Notes: generated from the sequence alone by a model not told the origin. A stretch of DNA of 64,000 bases from Stenotrophomonas sp. MYb238 (GCF_009496535.1 NZ_WIDL01000003.1:181345-245344), one strand, 5' to 3'; positions 1 to 9,819 are shown, numbered from the stretch's first letter. Numbers and translations: made by a program.

Positions 1-2075
1 CCGGCTTCGGCCAGCGCACGCGCTTCGGCCTTGGCGATGTACAGCGCCTCGTAGCTGTTGAACACCACCTTGTCGGTGCTGCGCAGCAGGCCCAGTTCCT
101 TGGCGTTGACCGCCGAGTTGGACACCTTGGCCATCGCCACGGTCTCGAAGGTCTTCTTCAGTTCGGCGAACACGTCACCGCCCGGACCGGCGGCCTGCGA
201 GGCGCGTACGGCCAGTTCCTTCAGGCCGCCACCGGCCGGCAGCAGGCCGACGCCGGCCTCGACCAGGCCGATGTAGCTTTCCAGGAAGGCCACGGTCTTG
301 GCGCTGTGCATCTGGAACTCGCAGCCGCCGCCCAGGGCCAGGCCGCGTACGGCCGCAACCACCGGCACCAGCGAGTACTTGATGCGCTGGCTGGTGCGCT
401 GGAAGTTGGCGACCATATCTTCGAACTGGTCGACCTTGCCGGCCTGCAGCAGGCCGAGCGCGCCGGCCAGATCGGCACCGGCGGAGAAGGGTTCCTTGTG
501 CTGCCAGATCACCAAGCCCTGGAAGTCCTTCTCGGCGCGGCTCACGCATTCCTGCAGGCCATCGAGCACCTGGTCGGACACGGTATTCATCTTGGTCTTG
601 AAGCTGACCACGGCGATGCCGTCGCCGTCGTGCCACATGCGCAGGCCGTCGTTCTCAAACACGGTCTCGCCCTGCGGGAACTGCTCGCCCAGCAGCGGGT
701 CCGGGAAACGCTGGCGCTGGTACACCGGCAGCGACGAGCGCGGCAGCTTGGCGTTGCGCGACGGGCTGTAGCTGCCTTCGGCGGCATGCACGCCATCGCG
801 GCCGTCGAACACCCAGTCCGGCAGCGGGGCGCTGCTCATGCTCTTGCCGGCGACGATGTCGTCGGCGATCCACTGTGCGACCTGCTTCCAGCCAGCAGCC
901 TGCCAGGTTTCGAACGGGCCCAGCGACCAGCCGTAGCCCCAGCGAATGGCCAGGTCGACGTCGCGTGCGGTCTCGGCGATGTCGGCCAGGTGGTAGGCGC
1001 TGTAGTGGAACAGGTCGCGGAAGGTTGCCCACAGGAACTGCGCCTGCGGGTGCTGGCTCTCGCGCAGCTTGGCGAACTTCTCGGCCGGGTTCTTGATCTT
1101 CAGGATCTCGACCACTTCCGGTGCCGCAGTGCGGTCAGCCGGACGGTAGTCCTGCTTCTCCAGGTCCAGCACGACGATGTCCTTGCCGACCTTGCGGAAG
1201 ATGCCGGCGCCGGTCTTCTGGCCCAGCGCGCCCTTGGCGATCAGCGCGTCCAGCCACTTCGGCGACTTGAAGTAGTCATGCCACGGGTCGTTGGGCAGGG
1301 TGTCGCCCATGGTTTTGATGACGTGGGCCATGGTGTCCAGGCCGACCACGTCGGAAGTGCGGTAGGTGGCCGACTTCGGGCGACCGACCAGCGGGCCGGT
1401 CAGGCCATCGACTTCATCGAAGCCCAGGCCGAACTGCTGGGTGTGGTGGATGGTCGACAGGATCGAGAACACGCCGATGCGGTTGCCGATGAAGTTCGGG
1501 GTGTCCTTGGCGTACACCACGCCCTTGCCGAGGGTGGTGGTCAGGAAGGTTTCCAGCCCCTCCAGCACCGCCTTGTCGGTGGTGGTGGCCGGGATCAACT
1601 CGGCCAGATGCATGTAGCGCGGCGGGTTGAAGAAGTGCACGCCGCAGAAGCGGTGGCGCAGCTGCTCGGGCAGCACGTCGGCCAGCTTGTTGATGCCCAG
1701 GCCCGAGGTGTTGGAGGCCAGCACGGCGTGGTCGGCCACGAACGGGGCGATCTTCTTGTAGAGATCCTGCTTCCAGTCCATGCGCTCGGCGATGGCCTCG
1801 ATGATCAGGTCGCAGTCCTTCAGCTGCTCCAGGCCCGACTCGTAGTTGGCCGGGGTGATGGCCTCGGCCAGCGACTTGCTGGCCAGCGGCGCCGGGCTCA
1901 GCTTGCCCAGGTTGGCGATCGCCTTGAGCACGATGCCGTCGGCCGGACCTTCCTTGGCGGGCAGGTCGAACAGCACGGTATCGATGCCGGCATTGGTGAG
2001 GTGGGCGGCGATCTGTGCGCCCATGACGCCGGCACCCAGCACGGCGGCGCGGCGGATCAGCAGGGAATTGGACAT
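1..2075 (-). CDS. FadN-type 3-hydroxyacyl-CoA dehydrogenase / enoyl-CoA hydratase, 3' end outside window
   Basis: Beta-oxidation multifunctional enzyme, read on the minus strand from an ATG at 2075 and running off the left edge, so about 691 residues are visible. The N-terminus carries a Rossmann motif GAGVMG (residues about 14-19) typical of 3-hydroxyacyl-CoA dehydrogenase. The later part, encoded at about 200-700, has crotonase-like signatures (SAGADLAGAL, then LALGGGCEF, the oxyanion-hole region). The order dehydrogenase first, hydratase second is that of Bacillus FadN rather than E. coli FadB. It lies 31 nt downstream of the TetR gene and is probably cotranscribed with it; a thiolase downstream would be usual but is outside the window. 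Confidence 0.9.
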   Translation of the reverse strand, partial: MSNSLLIRRAAVLGAGVMGAQIAAHLTNAGIDTVLFDLPAKEGPADGIVLKAIANLGKLSPAPLASKSLAEAITPANYESGLEQLKDCDLIIEAIAERMDWKQDLYKKIAPFVADHAVLASNTSGLGINKLADVLPEQLRHRFCGVHFFNPPRYMHLAELIPATTTDKAVLEGLETFLTTTLGKGVVYAKDTPNFIGNRIGVFSILSTIHHTQQFGLGFDEVDGLTGPLVGRPKSATYRTSDVVGLDTMAHVIKTMGDTLPNDPWHDYFKSPKWLDALIAKGALGQKTGAGIFRKVGKDIVVLDLEKQDYRPADRTAAPEVVEILKIKNPAEKFAKLRESQHPQAQFLWATFRDLFHYSAYHLADIAETARDVDLAIRWGYGWSLGPFETWQAAGWKQVAQWIADDIVAGKSMSSAPLPDWVFDGRDGVHAAEGSYSPSRNAKLPRSSLPVYQRQRFPDPLLGEQFPQGETVFENDGLRMWHDGDGIAVVSFKTKMNTVSDQVLDGLQECVSRAEKDFQGLVIWQHKEPFSAGADLAGALGLLQAGKVDQFEDMVANFQRTSQRIKYSLVPVVAAVRGLALGGGCEFQMHSAKTVAFLESYIGLVEAGVGLLPAGGGLKELAVRASQAAGPGGDVFAELKKTFETVAMAKVSNSAVNAKELGLLRSTDKVVFNSYEALYIAKAEARALAEA

Positions 2076-2106
2076 GGTGGTGGGCCTTTGTTGGTACCGG
2101 GTGGAA

Positions 2107-2760
2107 TCAGGGGGAGGAGGGCGGGGTCGCGCCATGTGCGCTGGCGCGGAACCCGGCTTCGGCGAAATGGATCAGCTCGTAGGCGGCCTTGCTGCGGTGG
2201 GCGGCTTCGCTGATGCCGTGCGGGCGCTTGATCAGGCCGAAGTCGGCCATCGCGTAGGTCAGCGCGCCGGCGAGGAAGTCCAGCCGCCAGTACAGCTCTT
2301 CCTTGCTCAGGCCCGGCACGCAGGTGCCGATGGCCTTGCCGAACTCGCGCAGCACGTGGCCGTAGTGGTCGGACAGGAACTTGCGCAGGTTGTCGTTCTT
2401 CTCGGCATAGGCGCGGGCGATCACCCGCACGAAGGCGCCGCCGCTCTGCCGGTCCTGGGCCATGGCCAGCGCCGGCTCGACGAAGGCGGCCAGCACCGCG
2501 CGCAGCTCGCCCGGGTGGGCGATGCGGGCCTGTTCCAGCTGGTTCAGGCGGGCGGCGGTCATCTCGTCCATGCGCCGGCGGAACACCTCGTTGACCAGGT
2601 TTTCCTTGGAACCGAAGTGGTAGTTGACCGCGGCGATGTTGACGTCGGCGTGGCTGGTCACCTGCCGCAGCGAAGTGCCGGCGAAGCCGTACTGCGCGAA
2701 CAGTTCCTCGGCGGCGCCGAGGATGCGGTCCTTGGTGGAGAAGCTGGCGGGTTTGCCCAT
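2107..2760 (-). CDS. psrA: TetR-family regulator, PsrA-like, of fatty acid metabolism
   Basis: Predicted fatty-acid-responsive repressor of about 217 residues. The N-terminal TetR helix-turn-helix reads FAGTSLRQVTSHADVNIAAV followed by NYHFGSKENL, close to Pseudomonas PsrA from memory; the C-terminal helical domain would bind long-chain acyl ligand. ATG at 2760 (MGKPASF) is chosen over an upstream TTG at 2778 because the operator-like dyad at 2776-2789 would otherwise be coding. The hydroxyacyl-CoA dehydrogenase gene follows after 31 nt, so the pair likely forms an autoregulated fad unit. The TetR assignment is firm; the PsrA subfamily is inferred from HTH similarity, the dyad and the neighbour. 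Confidence 0.85.
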   Translation of the reverse strand: MGKPASFSTKDRILGAAEELFAQYGFAGTSLRQVTSHADVNIAAVNYHFGSKENLVNEVFRRRMDEMTAARLNQLEQARIAHPGELRAVLAAFVEPALAMAQDRQSGGAFVRVIARAYAEKNDNLRKFLSDHYGHVLREFGKAIGTCVPGLSKEELYWRLDFLAGALTYAMADFGLIKRPHGISEAAHRSKAAYELIHFAEAGFRASAHGATPPSSP

Positions 2761-2775
2761 GGCGATGAAGTCAAT

Positions 2776-2789
2776 CAAACGATTGTTTG
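2776..2789. promoter_or_regulatory. PsrA-type operator dyad
   Basis: CAAAC-GATT-GTTTG, a perfect 5-bp dyad with a 4-nt spacer, begins 16 nt upstream of the TetR start codon. It fits the published PsrA consensus of G/CAAAC and GTTTG/C separated by 2-4 nt. It implies autoregulation and control of the fad genes behind it. Binding itself is inferred. Confidence 0.7.
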
Positions 2790-2873
2790 GATGCTACGCC
2801 CGGCGGACGGGTCGGGTCATGCTGCTGTGCAACATCGTTCATCTGCCGCTGTGCAAAGGCGCCGGCCAACCGT

Positions 2874-2926
2874 TAGAATTGGCCACCGCAATTCAGGCTA
2901 AGCCCGCGTCCGCACGCGGGTTTTTT
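2874..2926 (+). promoter_or_regulatory. -10-like element followed by a leader hairpin with T tract, upstream of ndk
   Basis: TAGAAT (2874-2879) resembles a -10 box. About 24 nt later comes a hairpin, CCCGCGT (2903-2909) pairing with ACGCGGG (2914-2920), followed by six T (2921-2926), 44 nt before the ndk ATG. This has the form of an intrinsic terminator or attenuator inside the ndk leader. No gene is visible ahead of it on the plus strand, so it would act on the leader transcript itself. No clear -35 was found. Confidence 0.5.
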
Positions 2927-2969
2927 CATGTACCCTCGGGCCGACCGGCCCAAAACCCGGAGAATTTCC

Positions 2970-3395
2970 ATGGCGCTGGAGCGCACTCTTTCCATCATCA
3001 AGCCCGATGCCGTCGCCAAGAACGTGATCGGCGAGATCTACGCCCGCTTCGAGAAGGCCGGCCTGAAGGTCGTGGCCGCCAAGTACAAGCAGCTCTCGCG
3101 CCGCGAAGCCGAAGGTTTCTACGCCGTGCACCGCGAGCGTCCGTTCTTCAACGCGCTGGTGGAGTTCATGATCTCCGGCCCGGTGATGATCCAGGCCCTG
3201 GAAGGCGAGAACGCCGTGCTGGCCCACCGCGACCTGCTGGGCGCCACCAACCCCAAGGAAGCCGCGCCGGGCACCATCCGCGCCGACTTCGCCGAGTCCA
3301 TCGATGCCAACGCCGCCCACGGCTCGGACTCGGTCGAGAACGCCGCGATCGAAATCGCTTACTTCTTCGCCGCCACCGAAGTGGTCTCGCGCTGA
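2970..3395 (+). CDS. ndk: Nucleoside diphosphate kinase
   Basis: Transfers the gamma phosphate from ATP to NDPs to balance NTP pools; cytosolic. The 141-residue length is normal for the family. It begins [20 protein letters not shown], contains the conserved RPFF stretch, and carries the pattern around the catalytic histidine near the C-terminus ([12 protein letters not shown]). ATG 2970 follows a GGAGAA ribosome-binding site; an upstream in-frame start would add 14 unrelated residues. It begins the ndk-rlmN-pilF-rodZ-bamB-der run, an order shared in part with E. coli. Confidence 0.97.
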   Translation: MALERTLSIIKPDAVAKNVIGEIYARFEKAGLKVVAAKYKQLSRREAEGFYAVHRERPFFNALVEFMISGPVMIQALEGENAVLAHRDLLGATNPKEAAPGTIRADFAESIDANAAHGSDSVENAAIEIAYFFAATEVVSR

Positions 3396-3418
3396 GCAGT
3401 ACGTAGAAGGTTGAAGCC

Positions 3419-4636
3419 GTGAACGAGGTCGTACAGTCCCCCGCCATCCAGCCGTTGCCCAAACCGGCGCCCACGGCTGGCAAGCAGAACCTGCTCGACC
3501 TCGATCGCGCGGGCCTGGAAACGTTCTTCGTCGAGACCCTTGGCGAGCAGAAGTTCCGCGCCCACCAGGTGATGAAGTGGATCCACCATCGCTACGTCAC
3601 CGATTTCGACCAGATGACCGACCTCGGCAAGTCGCTGCGCGCCAAGCTGCAGCAGCATGCCGAGGTCGTCGTCCCGAACATCGTGTTCGACAAGCCCTCC
3701 GCCGACGGCACCCACAAGTGGTTGCTGGCGATGGGCGTGGATGGCAGGAACGCCATCGAGACCGTCTACATTCCCGACAAGACCCGCGGCACGCTGTGCG
3801 TGTCCTCGCAGGTCGGCTGCGGCCTGAACTGTACCTTCTGTTCGACCGCCACCCAGGGCTTCAACCGCAACCTGACCACCGCCGAGATCATCGGCCAGGT
3901 GTGGGTCGCGGCGCGCCACCTGGGCAACGTGCCGCACCAGATGCGCCGCCTCACCAACGTGGTGATGATGGGCATGGGCGAGCCGCTGATGAATTTCGAC
4001 AACGTCGTGCGCGCGATGAGCATCATGCGCGACGACCTGGGCTACGGCCTGGCCAACAAGCGCGTGACCCTGTCCACTTCGGGCCTGGTGCCGCAGATCG
4101 ACCGGCTTTCGGTCGAGAGCGACGTGTCGCTGGCGGTGTCGCTGCATGCGCCCAACGACGAGCTGCGCGAGACGCTGGTGCCACTCAACAGGAAATACCC
4201 GATCGCCGAGTTGATGGCGTCCTGCGCGCGCTACCTGCGCGGCAACAAGAAACGCGATTCGGTGACGTTCGAATACACCTTGATGAAGGGCATCAACGAC
4301 CAGCCCGAGCACGCCCGCCAGCTGGCGCGGCTGATGCGCCAGTTCGACAACGCGGTGCAGGCCAAGGACTCGGGCAAGGTCAACCTGATTCCGTTCAATC
4401 CGTTCCCGGGCACGCGCTACGAGCGCTCGGACGAGGAGCAGATCCGCGCCTTCCAGAAGATCCTGCTCGACGCGCAGGTGCTGACCATGGTGCGGCGTAC
4501 CCGCGGCGACGACATCGATGCGGCCTGCGGCCAGCTCAAGGGGCAAGTGATGGACCGCACCCGCCGCCAGGCCGAGTTCAACCGCCTGCTGCAGGCCCAG
4601 GATGCGCTCCAGGCGCAGCGGGACACGCTTGCCTGA
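3419..4636 (+). CDS. rlmN: Dual-specificity 23S rRNA A2503 / tRNA A37 C2-methyltransferase, radical SAM
   Basis: RlmN adds a C2 methyl group to A2503 of 23S rRNA and A37 of some tRNAs through radical SAM chemistry. The 4Fe-4S cluster motif is CGLNCTFC (Cx3Cx2C), followed by [11 protein letters not shown]. Also visible are MGMGEPLMN and the late ARRTRGDD-type region ([15 protein letters not shown]) near the second catalytic cysteine. 405 residues from GTG 3419, with GAAGG 8 nt upstream. It starts 24 nt after ndk, and its 3' end overlaps pilF by 35 nt. Confidence 0.96.
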   Translation: MNEVVQSPAIQPLPKPAPTAGKQNLLDLDRAGLETFFVETLGEQKFRAHQVMKWIHHRYVTDFDQMTDLGKSLRAKLQQHAEVVVPNIVFDKPSADGTHKWLLAMGVDGRNAIETVYIPDKTRGTLCVSSQVGCGLNCTFCSTATQGFNRNLTTAEIIGQVWVAARHLGNVPHQMRRLTNVVMMGMGEPLMNFDNVVRAMSIMRDDLGYGLANKRVTLSTSGLVPQIDRLSVESDVSLAVSLHAPNDELRETLVPLNRKYPIAELMASCARYLRGNKKRDSVTFEYTLMKGINDQPEHARQLARLMRQFDNAVQAKDSGKVNLIPFNPFPGTRYERSDEEQIRAFQKILLDAQVLTMVRRTRGDDIDAACGQLKGQVMDRTRRQAEFNRLLQAQDALQAQRDTLA

Positions 4637-5423
4637 GCGCCTGCCCGTCGTGCTGCTGGCCGCGCTGCTGCTCGCCGGCTGCGGCGGGCACGGCATCAAG
4701 GCGACCCAGGTGCGGTGGGACCAGCAGGCGTCGCAGCAGGTGGACGTGCGCGATGGCCGGCAGGCGCGCAGGCACCAGCGCTACCAGGAGATCGTGCGGC
4801 TGGCGGGCGACAGGTACGGCCGCGGCCAATTGGATGAAGCCTTCGGCTACGCCCGTTCGGCGCAGAAGCTCGATCCGGCCAATCCGGCGGCCTATACGCT
4901 GCAGGCGGTGATCGAGGGCCGGCGCGGCAGGCAGGAGGCCGCGGGCGAGCTTTATCGCCGGGCCGCGGAGCTGGCGCCGCGTCAGGGGGACGTGCTGAAC
5001 AACTACGGCGCCTGGCTCTGCGCCAATGGGCATCCGGCCGAAGCGCTGGTCTGGTTCGACCGTGCATTGGCCGATGCCGCTTACGAGCCCAGGGCCGACG
5101 CACTGGCCAATGCCGGCGGTTGCGCGCTGGATGCCGGCCAGCGCGAGCGCGCCGCCCAGGACCTGCGGCAGGCGCTGGAACTGGCGCCCGACAACGCCTA
5201 TGCGCTGGAGTCGATGGCGCGCAGCGAGTTCCTGCAGGGCCGTTATTTCGAGGCGCGGGCCTTCTACCAGCGGCGCCTCGCGGCTGCGCCTGCCACGCTT
5301 TCCGTGTTACAACTTGCCATTCAGATTGAAGAACGGCTGGGCGACAGGAGTGCCGTCAGCCGATACCAGCAGCGGTTGCGCGAGGAATTTCCTGCAGGCG
5401 CGACCCCGAATTCCCAGGGCTGA
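4602..5423 (+). CDS. pilF: Type IV pilus biogenesis/stability lipoprotein (TPR)
   Basis: Predicted outer-membrane pilotin (PilF/PilW family) that assists secretin assembly for type IV pili. A positively charged start and hydrophobic stretch end in the lipobox LAGC (Cys 27). Tandem TPR helices follow, for example [19 protein letters not shown] and [13 protein letters not shown], the latter typical of PilF. ATG 4602 lies inside the rlmN 3' end; a TTG at 4629 would give a shorter, more typical signal peptide, so the start is uncertain. The overlap suggests translational coupling with rlmN. Confidence 0.88.
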   Translation: MRSRRSGTRLPERLPVVLLAALLLAGCGGHGIKATQVRWDQQASQQVDVRDGRQARRHQRYQEIVRLAGDRYGRGQLDEAFGYARSAQKLDPANPAAYTLQAVIEGRRGRQEAAGELYRRAAELAPRQGDVLNNYGAWLCANGHPAEALVWFDRALADAAYEPRADALANAGGCALDAGQRERAAQDLRQALELAPDNAYALESMARSEFLQGRYFEARAFYQRRLAAAPATLSVLQLAIQIEERLGDRSAVSRYQQRLREEFPAGATPNSQG

Positions 5424-5429
5424 TGCATT

Positions 5430-6278
5430 GTGAGCAATGATCCGGGTATGAACGCTTTAGAGGGGGCGGTGGGCTGCGGGGAGCGGCTTCGCCAGGCGCG
5501 TGAAGCGGCCGGTCTGTCGCTGGCGGAGGTCGCCGGGCGGCTGCACATGCCGGTGCAGGTGGTCGCCGCGCTGGAAGAAGAACGATGGGAGCGGCTTGGC
5601 GCGCCGGTGTTCGTGCGCGGGCAGTTGCGCAGCTATGCGCGCCTGCTCGGCGTGGACCTGGGCGAGCTCCTGCAGCAGGCGCGGATCGCGCCGGTCGAAC
5701 CGCCCAAGCTGGTCAGTCATACCCATACCCCGCGCGTGCGCCGGGTGGCCGAAAGCCTCGGCCGCCGGGCGGTCTACGTCGTGATCACCGCGGTGCTGGC
5801 GGTACCGGTCTGGTACGCGTTCCAGAGCAAGTTCGGCGTTGCGCCCCCCAGCACGGCGTCGCTGGACGTCGTGCCGGACGCGGCGTCGGTGGCCGCGGCG
5901 CAGCGGGCGGACGAACCCGCTACGCGCCCGGCGACCGAGCGTGCGCCCTACATCGCATCGATGACGCCGCTCGCGCGGCAGGCCGCCGAACCGCAGGCGT
6001 CCGCGGCATCCGCGGGCCTGACCCTGGATTTCCGCGGCGACAGCTGGGTGGAAGTTTCGGCTCCGGATGGCTCCATCGTCGAGAAGGCCCTGGTCCGGGC
6101 CGGCGAGAAGCGCAGTTATGCGGCCGGTCAGGTGGCGCGCATGAAAGTAGGCAACGCCTCGGAGGTGGACTTCCAGCAAGGCGGTGGAAGCGTCGACCTT
6201 GCGCCGTATACCAGCGGTAATAATGTGGCCCGCTTTACGGTATCCTCTGACGGCTCCGTGGCGCCCGTTTCGCACTGA
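5430..6278 (+). CDS. rodZ: RodZ-like cytoskeletal protein (HTH, one TM, C-terminal DUF4115)
   Basis: Bitopic inner-membrane protein linking MreB to the elongation machinery. Residues about 17-80 form an Xre-type helix-turn-helix (CGERLRQAREAAGLSLAEVA). A basic stretch precedes a TM segment near 112-130 (AVYVVITAVLAVPVWYAF). A Pro/Ala-rich linker leads to the periplasmic beta domain (LTLDFRGDSWVEVSAPDG). 282 residues from GTG 5430; an ATG at 5448 is an alternative. The same neighbours occur in E. coli, except that ispG and hisS, which follow rodZ there, are absent here. Confidence 0.92.
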   Translation: MSNDPGMNALEGAVGCGERLRQAREAAGLSLAEVAGRLHMPVQVVAALEEERWERLGAPVFVRGQLRSYARLLGVDLGELLQQARIAPVEPPKLVSHTHTPRVRRVAESLGRRAVYVVITAVLAVPVWYAFQSKFGVAPPSTASLDVVPDAASVAAAQRADEPATRPATERAPYIASMTPLARQAAEPQASAASAGLTLDFRGDSWVEVSAPDGSIVEKALVRAGEKRSYAAGQVARMKVGNASEVDFQQGGGSVDLAPYTSGNNVARFTVSSDGSVAPVSH

Positions 6279-6337
6279 AACGAGCGCAGATCAAAACAAC
6301 AAGGCTCCCCCGGCAGGGATTGGAGCGAGAGTTACGC

Positions 6338-6979
6338 ATGGCGATTGACGACCTGCTCGACGAGCATGAACAAGGCGAACGTGTCCGCACCTGGCTGCGC
6401 CAGAACGGCGCTGGAATCATTGGCGGGATAATCCTGGCGCTGGCGGTGATCGGTGGCTGGAAGTGGTGGCAGAACGAACAGGTGGGCAAGCTGGCCGCGG
6501 CCAACAGCCGCTATGACGCCGTCTCCCGCAGCCTGCAGTCCAAGAACCTGGACGAGGCAGTCAAGGAAGTGGCTGCGCTGGAAGGCAGCAAGGCCGGCAT
6601 CTACGCCGACCTGGCGGCGCTGGAACTGGCCAAGGCCCAGGTCGAGGCGGGCAAGAACGAGGATGCGATCAAGACCCTGCGCGGGTTGAAGGTCGAAGGC
6701 GAGTTCAAGACCCTGATCGACCAGCGCATCGCCCGGCTGCTGATCGAGACCGGCAAGCCCGCCGACGCGCTGGCGCTGCTCGGCAACGCCGACGACAGCG
6801 CGGGCCTGGAGATCCGTGGCGACGCCATGGTGGCGCAGGACAAGCGCGAACAGGCGCGCGACCTGTATACGCAGTCGCTGGCCAAGCTCGACGTGGCCGC
6901 TCCGCAGCGTCGCCTGCTGGAAATCAAGCTGATGGACGCCGGCGGTACCGTCGCCGATCCCGCGGCGGAGAAGATCTGA
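6338..6979 (+). CDS. YfgM-like membrane-anchored TPR protein
   Basis: Predicted ancillary SecYEG-associated periplasmic chaperone (YfgM family). A short cytosolic N-terminus (MAIDDLLDEHEQGERVRTWL) precedes one TM near residues 25-44 and a periplasmic TPR-like domain. ATG 6338, with a GAGCGAGAG purine-rich site upstream, gives 213 residues, close to the family size; a TTG 18 nt earlier is rejected. Its last base is shared with the bamB start, so the two are coupled. Confidence 0.88.
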   Translation: MAIDDLLDEHEQGERVRTWLRQNGAGIIGGIILALAVIGGWKWWQNEQVGKLAAANSRYDAVSRSLQSKNLDEAVKEVAALEGSKAGIYADLAALELAKAQVEAGKNEDAIKTLRGLKVEGEFKTLIDQRIARLLIETGKPADALALLGNADDSAGLEIRGDAMVAQDKREQARDLYTQSLAKLDVAAPQRRLLEIKLMDAGGTVADPAAEKI

Positions 6980-8175
6980 TGAAGCTCAAGCATGTTGCGG
7001 GCATCGCGCTGGTCGCGGTGGCGCTGAGTGGTTGCTCGACGGTGAAGGGCTGGTTCGCCGGCAAGGACGCCGAAGCCAAGAAGGCGCTGGAACCGGCCGA
7101 GCTGGTCAAGTTCGAGCCCACGGTCAAGGTCAGCAGGATCTGGTCGGCGAACGTCGGCAAGGGCGAAGGCCGGATCGGCGTGCGCCAGGCGCCGGTCGTG
7201 GCCGACGGCCGCGTCTATGCGGCGGCGGTGCAGGGGGGCGTGCACGCGCTCGACCTGCAGACCGGCAAGCAGATCTGGGAATACGAGCCGGCCAAGGAAA
7301 AGAAGAAGGCCAAGCTGCGCCTGTCCGGTGGCCCGGGCGTGGGCGAGGGCCTGGTCGTGATCGGCACGCTGGACGGCCAGGTGATCGCGCTCGACGCGGC
7401 CGACGGCAGCGAGAAATGGCGTGCGCGGGTGCCGGGCGAGGTGATCGCGGCGCCCGCCGTGGCGCAGGGCCTGGTATTCGTGCGCAGCAACGACGGCCGC
7501 ACCACCGCGCTGGATGCCGGCAGCGGCGAGCGCCGCTGGTTCAACTCGCAGGAACTGCCCATGCTGACCGTGCGCGGCAACGCGCCGGTGGTGGCGGGTC
7601 CGGGTGTGCTGTTCATCGGCAACGACGACGGCACGCTGAGCGCGCTGGCGATGCAGGACGGCCGTCCGCTGTGGGAGCAGACCATCGGCACCCCGGAAGG
7701 CCGCACCGAGCTGGAGCGCATGGCCGACGTGGATGGCGCCCCGGTGCTGGAAGGCAACAACCTGTACGTGACCAGCTTCAAGAACGAGACCATGGCCATC
7801 GAAGGCCCGAGCGGACGTCCGCTGTGGTCGCGCGACCATGGCGGCGGCGGTGGCCTGGCGGTGTCCTCGGGCAACGTCGTGGTGACCGACGGCAAGGGCA
7901 CGGTCTTCGGCCTGGACAAGACCTCCGGGTCGGCGATGTGGTCGCAGCAGGCGCTGGCACGGCGTTCGGTGACCGGTCCGGCGATCCAGGGCGACTATGT
8001 CGTGGTCGGTGACTACAAGGGTTACCTGCATTGGCTGCATCTGGGCGACGGCGCCCTGGCGGCCCGCGAAAAAAGCGGGCGCGACCGGGTGATCGCGCAA
8101 CCCATCGTCGCCGACGGCGTCCTGCTGGTGCAGAACGTGGACGGCAAGCTGACCGCCTGGCGGTTGGCGAATTAA
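6979..8175 (+). CDS. bamB: Outer membrane protein assembly factor BamB
   Basis: Lipoprotein of the BAM complex that promotes beta-barrel insertion. Signal peptide with lipobox LSGC (Cys 19). Repeated beta-propeller/PQQ-like blades are seen, for example GVHALDLQTGKQIWEYE, VIALDAADGSEKWRARVPGE and YLHWLHLGDGALAAREK. 398 residues, normal length. It begins at the stop of the yfgM-like gene and is followed 12 nt later by der, the order seen in gammaproteobacteria. Confidence 0.96.
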   Translation: MKLKHVAGIALVAVALSGCSTVKGWFAGKDAEAKKALEPAELVKFEPTVKVSRIWSANVGKGEGRIGVRQAPVVADGRVYAAAVQGGVHALDLQTGKQIWEYEPAKEKKKAKLRLSGGPGVGEGLVVIGTLDGQVIALDAADGSEKWRARVPGEVIAAPAVAQGLVFVRSNDGRTTALDAGSGERRWFNSQELPMLTVRGNAPVVAGPGVLFIGNDDGTLSALAMQDGRPLWEQTIGTPEGRTELERMADVDGAPVLEGNNLYVTSFKNETMAIEGPSGRPLWSRDHGGGGGLAVSSGNVVVTDGKGTVFGLDKTSGSAMWSQQALARRSVTGPAIQGDYVVVGDYKGYLHWLHLGDGALAAREKSGRDRVIAQPIVADGVLLVQNVDGKLTAWRLAN

Positions 8176-8187
8176 GGAGTCCAAGCG

Positions 8188-9588
8188 ATGCTGCCTTTGG
8201 TCGCCCTGGTTGGACGGCCGAATGTCGGCAAGTCGACCATCTTCAATGCCTTGACGCGTACGCGTGACGCCCTGGTCCACGACCAGCCCGGCGTCACCCG
8301 CGACCGCAACTATGGCGTCTGCCGGCTCGACGAGGACAATCCGTTCCTGGTCGTCGATACCGGCGGTATCGACGAAGAGGAAGAAGGCCTGGCCGGCGCC
8401 ACCGCGCGCCAGGCCCGCGCCGCCGCCGCCGAGGCGGACCTGATCCTGTTCGTGGTCGATGCCCGCGACGGCACCTCGGCGCTGGACGACGAGATCCTGT
8501 CCTGGCTGCGCAAGCTGTCGCGTCCCACGCTGCTGCTGATCAACAAGATCGACGGCACCGACGAGGACGCGGTGCGCTCGGAGTTCGCCCGCTACGGTTT
8601 CGGCGAGATGCTCACGGTCTCGGCCGCGCACCGCCAGGGGCTGGACGACCTGCTGGCGGAAGTGCTCGAGCGCCTGCCGGAAGAAGGCACGACCGAAACC
8701 CTGGACAACGATCCGGCGCGTGTGCGCATCGCCTTCGTCGGCCGACCCAACGTCGGCAAGTCCACGCTGGTGAACCGCCTGCTGGGCGAGGAGCGCATGA
8801 TCGCTTCCGACGTGCCCGGTACCACCCGCGATTCGATCTCCGTGGACTTGGAGCGCGACGGGCGCCTGTATCGCCTGATCGACACCGCCGGCCTGCGCCG
8901 CAAGTCGCGCGTGGACGAGGTGGTCGAGAAGTTCTCGGTGGTCAAGACGCTGCGCTCGATCGAGGAATGCCAGGTCGCGGTGCTGATGCTCGATGCCAGC
9001 GAAGGCGTCACCGACCAGGACGCCAGCGTGCTCGGCGCCGTGCTCGATGCCGGTCGCGCGCTGGTGATCGCGATCAACAAGTGGGACGGGCTCACCGACT
9101 ACCAGCGCGAGCAGGCCGAGACCCTGCTGTCGCTCAAGCTCGGTTTCGTGCCCTGGGCCGAGGTGGTGCGCATTTCCGCCAAGCACGGCTCGGGCCTGCG
9201 CGAGCTGTTCCGCGCGGTGCATCGCGCGCACGCTTCGGCCACGCACGAGTTCAGCACCAGCGAAGTGAACAAGGCGCTGGAAATCGCCTACGAGAGCAAT
9301 CCCCCGCCGAGCATCCGCGGCCATGTCTCCAAGCTGCGCTACGTGCACCCGGGCGGCAGCAACCCGCCGACCTTCATCGTGCACGGCACGCGCCTGAAGG
9401 AACTGCCGGATTCGTACAAGCGCTACCTGGAGAATTTCTTCCGCAAGCGCTTCAAGCTGGTGGGCACGCCGGTGACCTTCCTGTTCCGCGAGGGCGCCAA
9501 CCCCTACGAGGGCAAGAAGAACGTGCTGACCGAACGCCAGGTCAAGGCGAAGCGGCGCCTGATGAAGCATGTGAAAGGCCGGAAGTGA
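8188..9588 (+). CDS. der: Ribosome biogenesis GTPase Der (EngA)
   Basis: Essential GTPase for 50S assembly. Two tandem G domains each show a P-loop GRPNVGKST (residues about 9 and 183), a switch-II-type DTGG or DTAG, and NKID or NKWD specificity motifs. A C-terminal KH-like domain follows, with the basic tail [16 protein letters not shown]. 466 residues. An AAGGAG ribosome-binding site lies before ATG 8188. Last gene of the run; a terminator follows 8 nt after its stop. Confidence 0.97.
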   Translation: MLPLVALVGRPNVGKSTIFNALTRTRDALVHDQPGVTRDRNYGVCRLDEDNPFLVVDTGGIDEEEEGLAGATARQARAAAAEADLILFVVDARDGTSALDDEILSWLRKLSRPTLLLINKIDGTDEDAVRSEFARYGFGEMLTVSAAHRQGLDDLLAEVLERLPEEGTTETLDNDPARVRIAFVGRPNVGKSTLVNRLLGEERMIASDVPGTTRDSISVDLERDGRLYRLIDTAGLRRKSRVDEVVEKFSVVKTLRSIEECQVAVLMLDASEGVTDQDASVLGAVLDAGRALVIAINKWDGLTDYQREQAETLLSLKLGFVPWAEVVRISAKHGSGLRELFRAVHRAHASATHEFSTSEVNKALEIAYESNPPPSIRGHVSKLRYVHPGGSNPPTFIVHGTRLKELPDSYKRYLENFFRKRFKLVGTPVTFLFREGANPYEGKKNVLTERQVKAKRRLMKHVKGRK

Positions 9589-9596
9589 TCATGCAG

Positions 9597-9621
9597 GGGC
9601 GGCCGCAAGGCCGCCCTTTTT
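9597..9621 (+). terminator. Rho-independent terminator after der
   Basis: GGGCGGCC (9597-9604), loop GCAA, GGCCGCCC (9609-9616), then TTTTT. Perfect 8-bp GC stem with T tract, ending the ndk-der transcription unit. Confidence 0.93.
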
Positions 9622-9819
9622 GTCTGCGGCTGTCCCTACGTAGGCTGCCTTTCGGGCCTTTACCGCGTTTGGGCGCCATTTCAGGCCGGCGCTTCGCCAC
9701 GCGCGTGAATGTTGCCGCGCCACCTCGTAACGCCGCGTTGTCGCTGTCAAAACCGCTTCTGGCGGTTTCTGTGCCTTGCGGACAGCGGGATGAATCGGGC
9801 CCACAGGGAAGGCATGGCC

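Noticed and set aside
306-2213. Long open frame on the plus strand opposite the hydroxyacyl-CoA dehydrogenase gene
   Set aside because: Low-complexity His/Gln/Ala/Arg translation, an antisense shadow typical of high-GC DNA; the minus strand encodes a clear enzyme.
6601-9570. 989-codon open frame antisense to bamB and der
   Set aside because: No domain; overlaps two well-conserved genes completely.
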